Shown piece by piece: positions 49,324 to 60,538 of a DNA stretch of 64,000 nt. The stretch is from Culex pipiens pallens (lineage: Eukaryota > Arthropoda > Insecta > Diptera > Culicidae). Location: assembly GCF_016801865.2 (NCBI RefSeq), contig NC_068939.1:92090879-92154878 (forward strand). The letters are read 5' to 3'. Both the position numbers and the translations under genes were made by a program. Positions within the stretch are counted from its first letter, which is position 1, and each line of letters starts with the position of its first letter. Below the pieces are notes generated by a model. That model was given only the letters and a program-made list of their open reading frames with translations, had not been told where the DNA came from and searched no databases.

Positions 49324-49948
49324 CTGGGTGCTGAATAGTGGTTCGCAAAGTAGCCTCAATTTAGATCTGTCAAAGTGGAACCAATTTACTGTTTGCAAAA
49401 TGCTTCCAAGAAGTAGCAGGTATTGCAATCGATCAATAATTTATTTTGTCTGAAATAAATAAAAGTCGATGGGGTTAAGAGGGTTAAAATCAAGATTGGC
49501 ATAATTCGTCACTTACATTTCAGTTAGCGCTTTATCTCACGCAAATCCCATGTTTATGATGCATTTTGAAATATTAACGACAAATTATAAATAACTATAA
49601 ATGGCACCTGCAACATAATATAGAATAATCTTACTCCAATATTGCCACTGCGCTTCAAAGACTCATAGACTCGAAACATCCATTATGATTTACTAAATTC
49701 CACCCACTTCTGACGCTATTTTTCGTCACGTGGAAACCAAAAAGCCGCCCATCGTTTAGTCTATGAACAAAACACGCGCGAAGCACTTAATTTCTGAGCG
49801 AAAAGATCAACAGATCCAAAATGTTTCAAAACAAGTCACTTTAGCAGCTTAAAATATGTCACGCTTGAGCTTGAACATAGCCTTCTACTTTGTTTGTGTT
49901 TACAGCTGTAGTGCAGTTGTATTAGTGGGGAGCAATAGGGGCACCCAG
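49324..49948. mobile_element. CTGGGTG element A of a tandem pair
   Basis: Begins CTGGGTGCTGAATAGTGG and ends GGGGCACCCAG, flanked by GTCAATAT on both sides (49316-49323, 49949-49956). Its first 75 bp or so (including TCAAAGTGGAACCAATTTAC) are the inverted complement of the right end of element B. 625 bp, no coding capacity recognised. Confidence 0.75.
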
Positions 49949-49956
49949 GTCAATAT

Positions 49957-50910
49957 CTGGGTGATGAATAGAGAGAATGCGTAACGTGATTTTCGAATGA
50001 TCCCACATTGTTTACATCTACAAAGTAGCAGACTGTTCAAGCACAATCATGACTTCTTCTTATTGGTAAATGAGCTGTTTTATAATCAGTAGTGTGTGTT
50101 TTATTTTGTCTAGTTTTTGTGTGTGTTTTCATGTTTCGATCGATTATAAGAGGTTTTTTTACGGGTGACGAAGAACTGCGGCTAGAGTTTCATTCTGCGA
50201 TGTCGCAGATAAATTCCCTGGCTGATTCTGGAATCCTGCAGCTCTTTCTGTCCAGTAAAAAAAAACATCGCAAATTCTAGCGAAGCAACAAGCAGCGAAG
50301 ATTTTCACGAAACCAGTAGGTTTTCAAACGGAATCAAACAATAAAGACAGCTTCTGGATGGATACAACCGCATCGACTCCATAAACAAATTCCATTTATA
50401 ATTAATAATTATAACAAAATCGCCTTCGTTTTTTTTTTTCATTCTGTGCATTGTCCCGAAGTTTGGTTGAAGTTGGTTGCTGGAGTCCCGAGTTATAATT
50501 ACAAATGTTTACGGTAGTCTAGCTTGTACGTGCGACAAACGCATCCTGACTTTCCTGGCCTGAAATCCCTTTGGCCTTTTGTCGCACTTACATCAATTTT
50601 CATGGAGTGACAAGATAGCACGACAAGATTGAAACTACTTTCATATATAAAGTGACAAAAATGCACGGAGTTTTTTCGGTTTTTGTTGAATATCTCAGGA
50701 TTGAAATCGAATTTTGGGGATCTGTGAAGGTAAAAAAATGAGGCATTGTGAGCTGCACAAAATGGCGTTCTTAACTCAATTTGGCCCAAAATGCACGTAC
50801 GACAAGTTAGCACGATGGCGACGACTTTCTACTTTTGGCGAACAGTAAATTGGTTCCACTTTGACAGTTCGAAATTGAGGCCGTTTTGCGAACCACTATT
50901 TAGCACCCAG
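49957..50910. mobile_element. CTGGGTG element B of a tandem pair
   Basis: Begins CTGGGTGATGAATAG right after the middle GTCAATAT (49949-49956) and ends CACTATTTAGCACCCAG before a third GTCAATAT (50911-50918). 954 bp. It contains a short open frame (50092-50280) with no recognised product. A and B may be two insertions sharing a target, or one 1,587-bp element with an internal junction. Confidence 0.75.
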
Positions 50911-51047
50911 GTCAATATGGAGACTTTTATGTAAAATTGCCTGGAGGATCAATTCTCGCAATAAGTTTTTGAAATTGAAACGAAAATAAATCGTTGGCTC
51001 ACCTTCAAATTTGATTATTTTTTTCAGTACTCTTTGATTCTACTATG

Positions 51048-52955
51048 GAGCATTTCTCTACCAAAACCAGAAATGGATTTTCTTTGTATTTTTTTTTATT
51101 TGGCTCAAACTTTGTGGGGGCCTTCCCTATGACCAAAGAAGCTATTTTGCGTCATTGGTTCAGCAACAAAAGTCTCCATACAATTTTGGCAGCTGTCCAT
51201 ACAAAAATGGTACGTAAATATTCAAACAACTGTAACTTTAGAGTGAATTTTCTGATCAATTTGGTGTCTTCGGCAAAGTTGTAGGTATTGTTGAGGACTA
51301 GAGCGTCCAATTTCCCGTCCCGGGAAAAAAATACCGGGTATTCCCGGGATTTCCTGAAAAAAAAATTTCCCGTTTCCCGGGAAATTTGTAAATTTCCCGG
51401 GAATTCCCGAAATTCAAGCGGAAGTATACATTTTCCTAACTTCTTGGCACATTTTTTTTAATTTACAAAAATAATGAAAACACTCAATTTTATTTGATTT
51501 AATTCAATTTCATGTACTTATAACTTATCAGTTCGTCTGAAAATTTCACGTCAAGGGGTTTCAGATAATATTAGTTTCTGACTTGGTTTCTGAAGCTTTC
51601 ACAACTGGGATCTTGTTTATTCGTAAAGCAACAAAAATTACGATATTTTGGAATGAAAATTAACTATTATAATTCTGGTTAGTTTTTCAAACGAAAATTG
51701 TTGTTATATCATCTGAAAATATGGTACCTCTTTTTGCCAAGATCAAAATTAAGTTTATTTTTTTCACGATTATGTTTACAATGGCCAAATTGGATGAAAA
51801 TTGAAAAAAAAATATCATTTGATGTTTCAAAGAGGGTTGTTCAAGAAGAATTTGGTAAATTTGTTTAAAAGTGTTTACACTTTAATATAAAGAATTTACA
51901 CTTGAGCAAACAGAGCGTAAGCGGAATTAATATGAAACAGCGTCTAAACTACTGTTATTGCTCCAAATATTTAAAAACTTTGAGTTGTGATTTCACAAAA
52001 GATATATTTTTTTGTGAAAAGACAGTTTTGAGGTGAATTCAATGCGTAAGATTTGTTATGGAAAAAAAGATTTGTCAACAAATCCATATTTTCTTCGTGT
52101 TTCAACGTCATCTCAATATTATTCTTTATCATGTTCTCTCAAACTGTTCACAACTCCATAATTAATTGCAATTTTATGGTTTTGAAGCATGGATTCATTT
52201 CACACGCTGTCTAAACACTGTGATTAGAAAAATAAAACTGCACAAAAAATACTAATGATTATTTTATTGACAACACTGTTGTACGAATTGCAAGCCTATA
52301 AATTTAGAATATTTATATATTTTCTTGATTTTTTTTCTGCAAGTGGTTTAGGCATTAATTGATCCTCGCACTAGTTTTGATCATTAAATTGCTCTTTTAT
52401 ACAATTTTGTTGAAGAGTATAGATCAGAACAATTTTCGATAAATTTAAAATGTCCCGCGAATTCCCGGGATTTCCCGGGAAATTTGTTAAAAGATTTCCC
52501 GTTTCCCGGGAATTCTGTAACCCCGGGAAATTAGACGCTCTATTGAGGACTATTGAGAAAAAAATAGGTACACGAAAACAAAAAAATGCCGATTTTTTAT
52601 TAACTTTTTTTTTCAAAAAAACTCAATTTCCCGAAATACGTATTTTTTTTATTTTCGAGATTTTTTGATATGTTTTAGGGGACAAAAATCCGCAACTTTT
52701 GAGTCAGGGAGGTATGGTAAAAAATCTGCCGCCTAGTTATGATTTTTTGAAAAAAATATGATTTTTGAAAAAAAAATAGAAATTTAATACAAAACAAAAT
52801 TTGACATAATTTGTTTATGTAAAATTGAATTTGCAATCGAAAAGTACTCTACAGATTTTTTGATAAAGGGCTCCGTTTTCAAGATATAACCACCGAAAGA
52901 TTTATTTTAGCGAAATATTTGCAGTTTTTCGATTTATAAAAATAGTGACCATGAA
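51048..52955. mobile_element. GAGCAA palindrome, copy 7 (right-truncated)
   Basis: Begins GAGCATTTCTCTACCAAAAC and continues colinearly with copy 2 up to about 52955, interrupted by the TAGAGCG element. The right arm terminus is absent. Confidence 0.7.
51299..52542. mobile_element. TAGAGCG hAT-like non-autonomous element, second copy
   Basis: A 1,244-bp element with the same ends (TAGAGCGTCCAATTTCCCG; GGGAAATTAGACGCTCTA), flanked by TTGAGGAC (51291-51298, 52543-52550). It sits within a GAGCAA palindrome relic whose sequence (TATTGTTGAGGACTATTGAG) is known uninterrupted at 22470-22490, giving an empty-site comparison. AT-rich interior with no long ORF. Confidence 0.9.
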
Positions 52956-53463
52956 TCACCATAATCGTAAAATCGGCTGGGGAACATATTGAGAAAATTG
53001 CGTGTGAAGTTTTCAATTGCGCAAAATGCAACAAAGTTTTATTTTTGTTTCTGAGATATGGTCATTTGAAAAAAGAGGTTTTTTGAAAAAAAAATGGCGA
53101 AAATCGCAAAACTTTGGAGCGGTGCCAAAAGAAGGGGTGGGCCAATTTGATCCAAAATCAGGATTTTTACATTTTTTGATAGTATCAATAGCTCCACCAA
53201 ATTTGAGCTTGATCAGAAAAAGTCGATTTCGAATTTGTACTTTTTTATGTACAGTTGAAGCCAAATGACCCATTAGGATGTAACAACGATTTTCCAGCAC
53301 AGCAATTTTTCAGTTCATTTTGGGGTCCTAAACAACTCCCCAAAGTTTGAGAACGATTGGTTCATTCCTCACTTTGAGTCAACTAATGAGTTATTCAGCA
53401 ATGACGCTTTCGTTTCGCTGGTATTAATGCTTCTTTTATGTATCTTTCCTCTTTCTCACCCAG

Positions 53464-53665
53464 CGTCGAAGGCGAGTACGTGCCCCTGCCCGGCGACGAG
53501 GTCAGCTACCGCCTTTGCTTCATCCCGCCCAAGTTCGAGAAGACGCAAGCGATCCACGTCCAGATCACCCATCTGACGCCCGAGAAGCACTGCAAGTGGG
53601 AGGAGATCGCGTCGATGGTGCCGCACTGCAAGTCCCCGGACAGCTCCCGGCTGCTGCACCACTAG
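53464..53665 (+). CDS. CARHSP1: CARHSP1/CG9705-like cold-shock-domain protein, terminal exon
   Basis: Completes the cold-shock domain and the C-terminus. Seen: a TTTCTCACCCAG acceptor, then the split Asp codon followed by VEGEYVPLPGDEVSYRLC, FIPPKFEKTQAIHVQITHL and TPEKHCKWEEI, ending SSRLLHH and TAG at 53663-53665. The order VEGEYVP, PGDEV, IPPK, QAxHVQITHL is diagnostic of CARHSP1/CG9705 proteins. Together with the 46717 exon, 107 residues are encoded here; Drosophila CG9705 is about 143 by my recollection, so only the N-terminal tail is missing. The exon is markedly GC-rich (codons such as CTG, GTG, GAG, AAG) against an AT-rich setting, as expected for a conserved expressed gene. No frameshift or internal stop is present. 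Confidence 0.95.
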
Positions 53666-53990
53666 GGCTAGGAGTCGGCGATCTGCACTACCTAACCCGA
53701 GGGGGATGGGAGGAGAGCAGGGCCGTGTTTCGTTCCGTTCCGGCCAACGACTAGAAACGACGACGAGTTCGCGCGCACACAAACTTACAAAATACACTTA
53801 GTTTGTTCTGATCTTCTTCAAGTTCTGATGCTAGAATTTTTGTGCTTTAGCTTAGGTTGACAGTTTTGTTGTCTCTTTTTCCCCCCTCATACTTAGAGTG
53901 TGCTTGTTCAAACAATCGGTTTCTGTAGCCCTATCGCGTATATTTATACGATACACATAGTATTACTACACAAAAATAAACAACCTCGAG
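53666..53990 (+). other. Probable 3' UTR of the CARHSP1-like gene
   Basis: Follows the TAG directly. It carries G-rich then T-rich sequence and a consensus AATAAA at 53975-53980. Cleavage is expected some 10-30 bases further on. A longer 3' UTR using a later signal cannot be excluded. The end is inferred. Confidence 0.5.
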
Positions 53991-54604
53991 AAATATGCAA
54001 AAATGCAACATTTGTTTTAAGGTATGCACCGGAAGTGAGCAAAGCCACACTGGAGAAGGAATGTGCGGTGCGCGAGAACCCCCCTCTCGCTTAACTGTAT
54101 TTATAATGTCACGAGAGTCATGCAACGAGAAAACCAGATTAAGGTTTGTCCTCCCAAACAAACAGAGACAGCAACAGCAAAAAAAATGCCACTCAAACAT
54201 GGCTTATTCAAACGTTGCAAAATGAAACCGCAGCCGCAGCAGCATCCGTGGACTTGCCTCCAAAATGGTTTCCGACCAGACGGTAAGATAATTAAGCGCA
54301 AGTCAGATTTTTGTCGTGTTTTGTTTGCCACTCGAAAAAATCACTCAAAGAATACAGGAAAGCTCGCTTTTCTTTCAAGAATTGCGACTTGTTGAAATGG
54401 CACGGTAGGATTGATGGAATTTTCTATGCCTCTGTTATTTTTTTTGTTAAGTTTTCAAAAAAATGTGTCTTTAATATTTTTTAAAAAAAACGACATTTCA
54501 TCCCTGATGTTTGAAATTTTGAAACATAAAGTATCACAAAATAATTTATACATGTTTACAGTTGTACTACCAATAAATTTATTATTTTTTTCTAAACATG
54601 TTAA

Positions 54605-55022
54605 CATTCCAACGCCCAAGGCTCCAAAAAAGTTGGAACGGTAACTTCAACTCAATGGTTCTCGAGCCTTACTCAACCAATCAAGATGATTCTTCTTTCC
54701 AGTGATTTGTTAGGATGTCTAGATGATTCTAGAACTTTGCAGAACTTGATTTGATCAAATCTGTAATTTTTGTGATCAAAAAGATCGTTCCAACTTTTTT
54801 TTTTCGCGTGTAAAAAACAATTCGCCAAAAAATCTTCGGAGGCAGTCTTTTTAAAAAAGGTGGAACGATGTTTTCGGTCGCAGAAATTACAGATTTGTTC
54901 AAATTAAGTTCTGCAAAGTTCTAGAATCATCTAGAAATCCTAACAAATCACTGGAAAGAAGAATCATCTTGATTGGTTGAGTTAGGCCCGAGTAAGTAGG
55001 GCATGCGTTGGGCGTTCCAGTG
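54605..55022. mobile_element. piggyBac-like MITE, TTAA TSD
   Basis: A 418-bp inverted-repeat element flanked by TTAA (54601-54604, 55023-55026). Ends CATTCCAACGCCCAAGGC and GCGTTGGGCGTTCCAGTG. Long mirrored segments (AATCAAGATGATTCTTCTTT; CTGCAAAGTTCTAGAATCAT). TTAA target duplication is characteristic of piggyBac. Non-coding. Confidence 0.82.
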
Positions 55023-55636
55023 TTAAGCAGCGATGGAAGAATCATCATCAAAAGAAAATCTTTGAACGTTCATCAAAAGAAAAATCCTAAAAGGAACCTG
55101 ACTCTCCTCTCTCGTGCACGAAAGATCGGTAAAAAGAAGCAAAAAAATCATCATCTTGATTATTCGGCGGAACATCTTTTTCACTAATACACTTGCAACT
55201 GTAACGTTACACGTCGAAAAAAGAACTGTCACTATTTGTAGATAAACAATGTGTGTAAACAAAGCGAAATAAATAATTTTAAGTTGTGCTGACATGGAAA
55301 ATCACAAAAAAATCATAAATAGATTGATTTTCTTGGAGAAAATCGGGAGCGATTTTCTTTTGCGTGATTTGCCTCCTCTCTCTTTCGCGGGTGAAAAAAG
55401 TTCGCAAGCGAAAAAGATTTGTATACGATTATTCCATCCCTGATGTTAGGAGATTTAAAAAAATGTTTAAAACAGCATTAAAAATCGATTTTACAGCGAA
55501 AATGTCAGCAGAAAAAATCGATTTGACCTGCCAATAAATTGGTTAATCCAGCGTAATTTTTTACTAAAACCAGAAACTTCTGCTGGTTTATTTTCAATAA
55601 AATAACTGCATAAAATATCTGACAGCAAAAAAAAAA

Positions 55637-56375
55637 CGTTACTTAATCCACCTTTAGGTAGTTTGTGCCTTCCTCGCATTCATTAAGTGAATACACTAAA
55701 TAACACATTAATTTTTATCAAAATATCTGAGATCTGGCCTCAAAAAAAATGTATCAAAAACACTAAAGTACTCATAACTTTAGATAGGGTTGTCAGATCT
55801 TCAATCTCTTAGGCTCGTTGGAAAGGTTTGATTACCTATCCAACGATGGGTCGCATTATAGATCCGGACAACATTTTCTTCAAAGTATTTGAGATCCGGC
55901 TTCAAAAAAGTGTATAAATGACACTTAAGTGCTCATAACTTTTGATGGGGTGGTCAGATTTTCAATGTTTTGAACGCGTTGGAAAGGTCTTTCAAACACC
56001 TTTCTAACAATATTTAGCATGGCGAGTTTTCTTACAAATACCACCCTTTTTACAATCTTTCGAAGTTTAGCTAAAATCGTTTTTTTAGCATAACTTTTGA
56101 AGTACTTTTCTAAACTTCACAATATTAACTAGGGTCTTTTGGGACCCCAAGACGGATCGAATGAGACCAAAACGGTTCAAATCGGTTAAGCCAGTCCGGA
56201 GATAATCGTGTGCATATTTTTCGGTGCACGGACTCACATCCAGACACACGCACAGACATTTGTTCAGAATTTGATTCTGAGTCGATACGTGAAGGTGGGT
56301 CTACGAGGTCGAATAGAGAAGTTCATTTTTCGAGTGATTTTATAGCCTTTCCTCATTGAGGTGAGGAAGGCAAAA
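55637..56375 (+). mobile_element. MITE-like repeat with internal tandem duplication, copy 2
   Basis: Starts TTAATCCACCTTTAGGTAG and ends GGTGAGGAAGGC. Same layout as the 2484 copy, with the internal unit again doubled and more diverged. Confidence 0.65.
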
Positions 56376-59300
56376 ATCTAACTTTTTTTTGGCTGTTTAA
56401 GCGTGATTCTCTGCTACTCTGGCACAAATTCTACTGTAAGTGGAAGCTGCAGAAATGTGAGTTGCCGTTCTCATCTCAGAGTTTACTGTCGTAACTCAAC
56501 AAGTTTTTGAAACTGAAAAGCATAATTTGTGTAGTGAAGTGGTAGTGCAATGGAATTGATCACTAATTTGAATGTTTACATAGTGCTGATTAATCAAAAA
56601 TATCAACAATACCATCGCGTAAGTAAACAAAAACTTAGTGAGAAACCGCAGTGTGAAGAAGAACCTTTTTTTACAAACTTTGCAAAACATACACACAAAA
56701 TTTTGGGTTACAATTTCAGCAAAATAAATGAATGAATTCGATTCAGTAACCATCACTTCTGTTGAAATTCGGAAATGAAACAAAATCATTGGTGAAAAAT
56801 CAGTAAACAGTAAACAGTAAATCTGTCAAACTGACTCATAAGTTTGGACTGTTTAAGTAATCTAGAAATCATGATAACTGAAAAACCAGTATCGATTGCT
56901 GAATCATTAGCAAATGATCTGTCAAACTGACAAAAGAATGTTACTTAATTTTCAGCAAAACAAACTGACATTTTTTTTTGATAAAATTTCAGGTGTTTTG
57001 ACAACAGTTTTACTGAAATTTCAGTCAATCATCTGTCAAAATGACAAATATGGCTTTCTAGGCCCAGTGAAAAAATATAATTTAACTCAAAAATGGCGAA
57101 CTCCTCGTTACAGTGTCATGATGCAAACAATGTTGGCATATGTTGGCCCAAATATCGGCTGAAAAAGCAGTCGCAAGACAAAAACAAACTTTTGCTAGAA
57201 AGATTAAGCAAATCTGATGCAAACAACCCCGCAGCCGCTATGTAAACAGAATTTGAATCTGCTGGCAAATTTCTGTCTAGAAAGCTTCATAACAATTAGC
57301 TGAGAGTTCAATGTAATATAAATTGCTGAATTGTTAACTTCAGTTGTTAAAAATTCTGTGATATTTTACTGAAAAAAATGGAGTGTATTTATTTAATTTT
57401 ACAGATATTTATCATGTTTTCGTCTGTCAAAGCTTCCAGGTCCGTCATCAGGGATGACATTGGATCTGGAGGTTATGATTGGGTCATACAAAAAATGCTA
57501 ATTTTTTTTATTGTTTAGGTTACCCAAACTCGCAAAAAAACATTATAATAATTGAGGTGTCCTGCAAAAATACCGCTGAATTAGCAAAAAAAAAAATCCA
57601 CCCGCATTGTTCCAGTCTACCACGTGGACACTTTTTTTGGTAATCTGGAACCCCCCCCCCCCCCCCTTTGCAAAAAAGCCACAGCTTCAAAAAGATTCCG
57701 TCACTGACAGAAACTGCTGAAGTGCTGATATTCGACAGAGCTTGGGAGTCTGCTATCATCATCGACCCGATCGTTGAATGTTTATTGAATGCGCCGCTAA
57801 TGATTGCTACACACGAAGTTGACACGAATGAATGCCGAGCTCAACAGCCTGGCGATTTGCTTGTGCGAGTAGATGTGGTGACAGCAATCGTTTGAATGCA
57901 GTCATGAGCCAAGTGATCGGAATTTCGGTAGATGTGGTGAGACTAAACTTTTTAAGGAGTGAATCAATTTATTTTCTGATTCTGAGTTTTTTCCTCTCGG
58001 TTAGGTGCTGAACCGCTTTGGTTTAATTTTTTTCGGTGCTTGATGGAAAATGTTGGCACAATACACTGACAGTCGCAATTCTTGAAACCATCAACGCATT
58101 GGCCACTTTGAAGCAAAGCATCGATTCATATTTAATGTGTAGTATTGTTCCCATAATGATATCAGGTGTGCCTAGTATGGGTTTTCAATCATTTTTAGGG
58201 TGTATTTTGGAACAGGCTAGGGTCAATCAGAAAGATCCAGTATTATCACAAATAAATAAAACTGTGCAGGCATGAACGTTTCGAAAAATGTCCCCTTATT
58301 TCCAAAGCTAAGACACAATCCATTTTAGAGCATAAATAGAAAGTATAGAATAGTTAAGCAATTTGATAACCTTTAACACAGACACAGACACACCACAACA
58401 CGCCTCAACCTCAAATACGGAAAAAAAACTCACCATGATATGATATGGTGGCAGCCCTCGTGCACCAACAACTTACACAAATGTAATACCTCATGTTTCC
58501 TCTTGTTTGAATGTTATCTCTACAATCTATGTGTCCGAACAAATTTTCAATTGAAATTGCCCGTTAAAAAGTGTAGCCTTATTTTTCAAATAGTTCTTTT
58601 TGTTTCAGAAAAAATTTCAAAAATACACTTTGAGAAAATTATTATTTGGCTATTTTACAAAAATCAATTATTTGCTGCCCCATAAATTGTTAAATCCAGT
58701 ATTCTTCTTAAAAATGGTCCACACCTAAAGTGTTAAACAAAAAATAAAGTAATTAAAAGTAAACAAGTGACAAAACAAGAAAATGTATGCACCAATCGTA
58801 ACTAACCATTTGATATACATCCAACACCGTTTATAGATAATAAACAAATAAAGCAAAATAAAAAAAAGTATCCATTATATTGAACGTGGTCACAAACAAC
58901 GAGATAGTAAGAAAAAAAGAAGAATAAAACAGGAAACCATCCGATGCTGCGTCCTCCTGAAAAAGAGGGAAAAAATCCGCATTTGAGCTGAACGTTTCCT
59001 TCCGGGTTTTATTGCCAAAATTTTCGTTGTCGAAAGCAAAAATCAAATAATTACGTCCGGAGTAAAAAGGGGAAAAAAGAATAAAAGAGAAAGTAAATGA
59101 TTACCTACACCGATTAGATTAGGACTCGTTTCCTAGAAAAGAAATTTCGTAGATTTTTGTTTCCTTAAATTTGAGGGGTTTTCTCTAGAGGGTTGTTCTC
59201 TAGCAGTTCACTTTTGCGTTTCAGAGCAGGGAAGAAAATCAATCGCGGAGCACGTGGCGGGAGGAAAACATTATTTAGAGCTTGCTCAAATATTTGATGA

Positions 59301-60524
59301 AAAATTATACATTACTGCTGGAAATGAAACATCGTACGTAGGGAAAGAAATGCCGTCGGGATCGAGCGGAAGAGAGTTAACTTATGCATTAGAAAAAAAG
59401 ATTGCAAATGAAATTGGAATAAAATATTATATTTGTATCGTTCGTTGAACACCGTGTAGGGATTTAATGTTTACTGTTCAGAACAAACATTATTATTCTG
59501 TAAGTGGAGTCAACCAGCACTAGCCTATGATGAGGGTATAATTGAAATAAAAAAAAAAACTTACACTTGAAATGTAACGTTTTGTTGTTGAGCTTCCTTT
59601 TTTTGTACCTGAAACATATCTGAATCCTCCTAACGATGTACCATGCAACATCAAATTACGCACTGATAATTTGCGAAATTCCCAATATTTATAATTTTAG
59701 TGACCTGGTAAGTACTTGAAATAAAGGACTAAGCATAAATAGAAATAGTTAGTCAATCTTAATTTTTATTGATAGGTTTAGTTGAACTGCTGAAACCGAG
59801 ACAATTGTTTTATTTTGTACTCTGGTAAATCTAGATTTTCAATATTTTATTTCATTTTTTATTTTCTGTCAAGAAGGGCCACGAAGTTTTTTTTTTCAAT
59901 TTGTTTTTAAAATCCATTTTAAATCCTTTGCGATCGTACAAAGGGTCGTAGTACTCATAAAAATAAGCTTTATTGTTGTGAACAATAATATCACAAATTT
60001 AAGCTTAATTTTAGGGCCCAATTCACACGAAAAAAAAAGATTTGAAAAAATGGAGTGGAAGTTCCTTGGCCGAAATAATTAGAGCCAATTTTTTTTGTTA
60101 AGCCATTATGGTGATCTACGTCTTGTAAGAGTGGTCCATAAAATGGTAATTTTCGTCAATTTTCGCAAAAAAACATAACATACCTATGTTTTAAAAAATC
60201 ATAGCTCCGACTTTAATTCTATTGGAAGTAATTTGATTGACTGGGCTTATAAAAAAATGTTTAGAGTTTAACATTGTTTGCCTTATATTCAAAAAGGTGA
60301 GTTAAAAACTTATAATACGCAAAAATTAAAAAAAAAACAAAAACAAAGTATAGGTCTATAGTCTTTTTTAGGTCGTATAAGCTATTGTGTTTCACATTTT
60401 TGAAGGATCTTTTAAAAAAAACCTAGAGGTCATCCTTCAAATTTTCAAAAAAAAATCCAGGATTTGCGCGTCGAGACTCACCGCTTCGCAAAAAAAATGA
60501 ATAAATCATAAATTTAGTTTTTTT
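56376..60524. other. Unassigned AT-rich region
   Basis: Between 56820 and 57050 the motif CTGTCAAA(C/A)TGAC recurs three times. A poly-C run at 57651-57666 lies beside CCACGTGGACAC (related to the Harbinger-like ends). Sequence at 60000-60180 resembles 5860-5960. No gene supported except the weak 59235 entry. Confidence 0.4.
59235..59553 (+). other. Possible untranslated terminal exon or transcript end
   Basis: An acceptor-like TTTTGCGTTTCAG (to about 59224) precedes a 65-codon frame (59254-59448, starting from GTG) with no recognised product, then AATAAA followed by an A-run near 59544-59556. The layout is compatible with the 3' end of a transcript, but it is weak evidence. Confidence 0.22.
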
Positions 60525-60538
60525 TTTACAGAAAAAAT

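Larger units (their letters stand above)
46840..53463 (+). other. Intron of the CARHSP1-like gene, TE-filled
   Basis: A 6,624-bp intron bounded by GTAAGT and a pyrimidine-rich CAG. It splits an Asp codon between RNP2 and the following conserved EGEYVP segment. It contains a complete GGGTAATTC foldback element, the tandem CTGGGTG elements, and a truncated GAGCAA palindrome carrying a TAGAGCG hAT-like insertion. The remaining stretches (46842-47275, 48641-49315, 52956-53463) show AT-rich DNA, a poly-C tract near 49170 next to a Harbinger-like end (TCCACGTGGTTTATGG), and no supported exon. Confidence 0.85.

Noticed and set aside
49042..49453. 128- and 135-codon overlapping ORFs with Pro runs
   Set aside because: Proline runs come from poly-C tracts beside a MITE end, with both strands open by chance.
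53456..53797. 113-codon minus-strand and 79-codon plus-strand frames over the terminal exon
   Set aside because: Shadows of the GC-rich coding exon in other frames.
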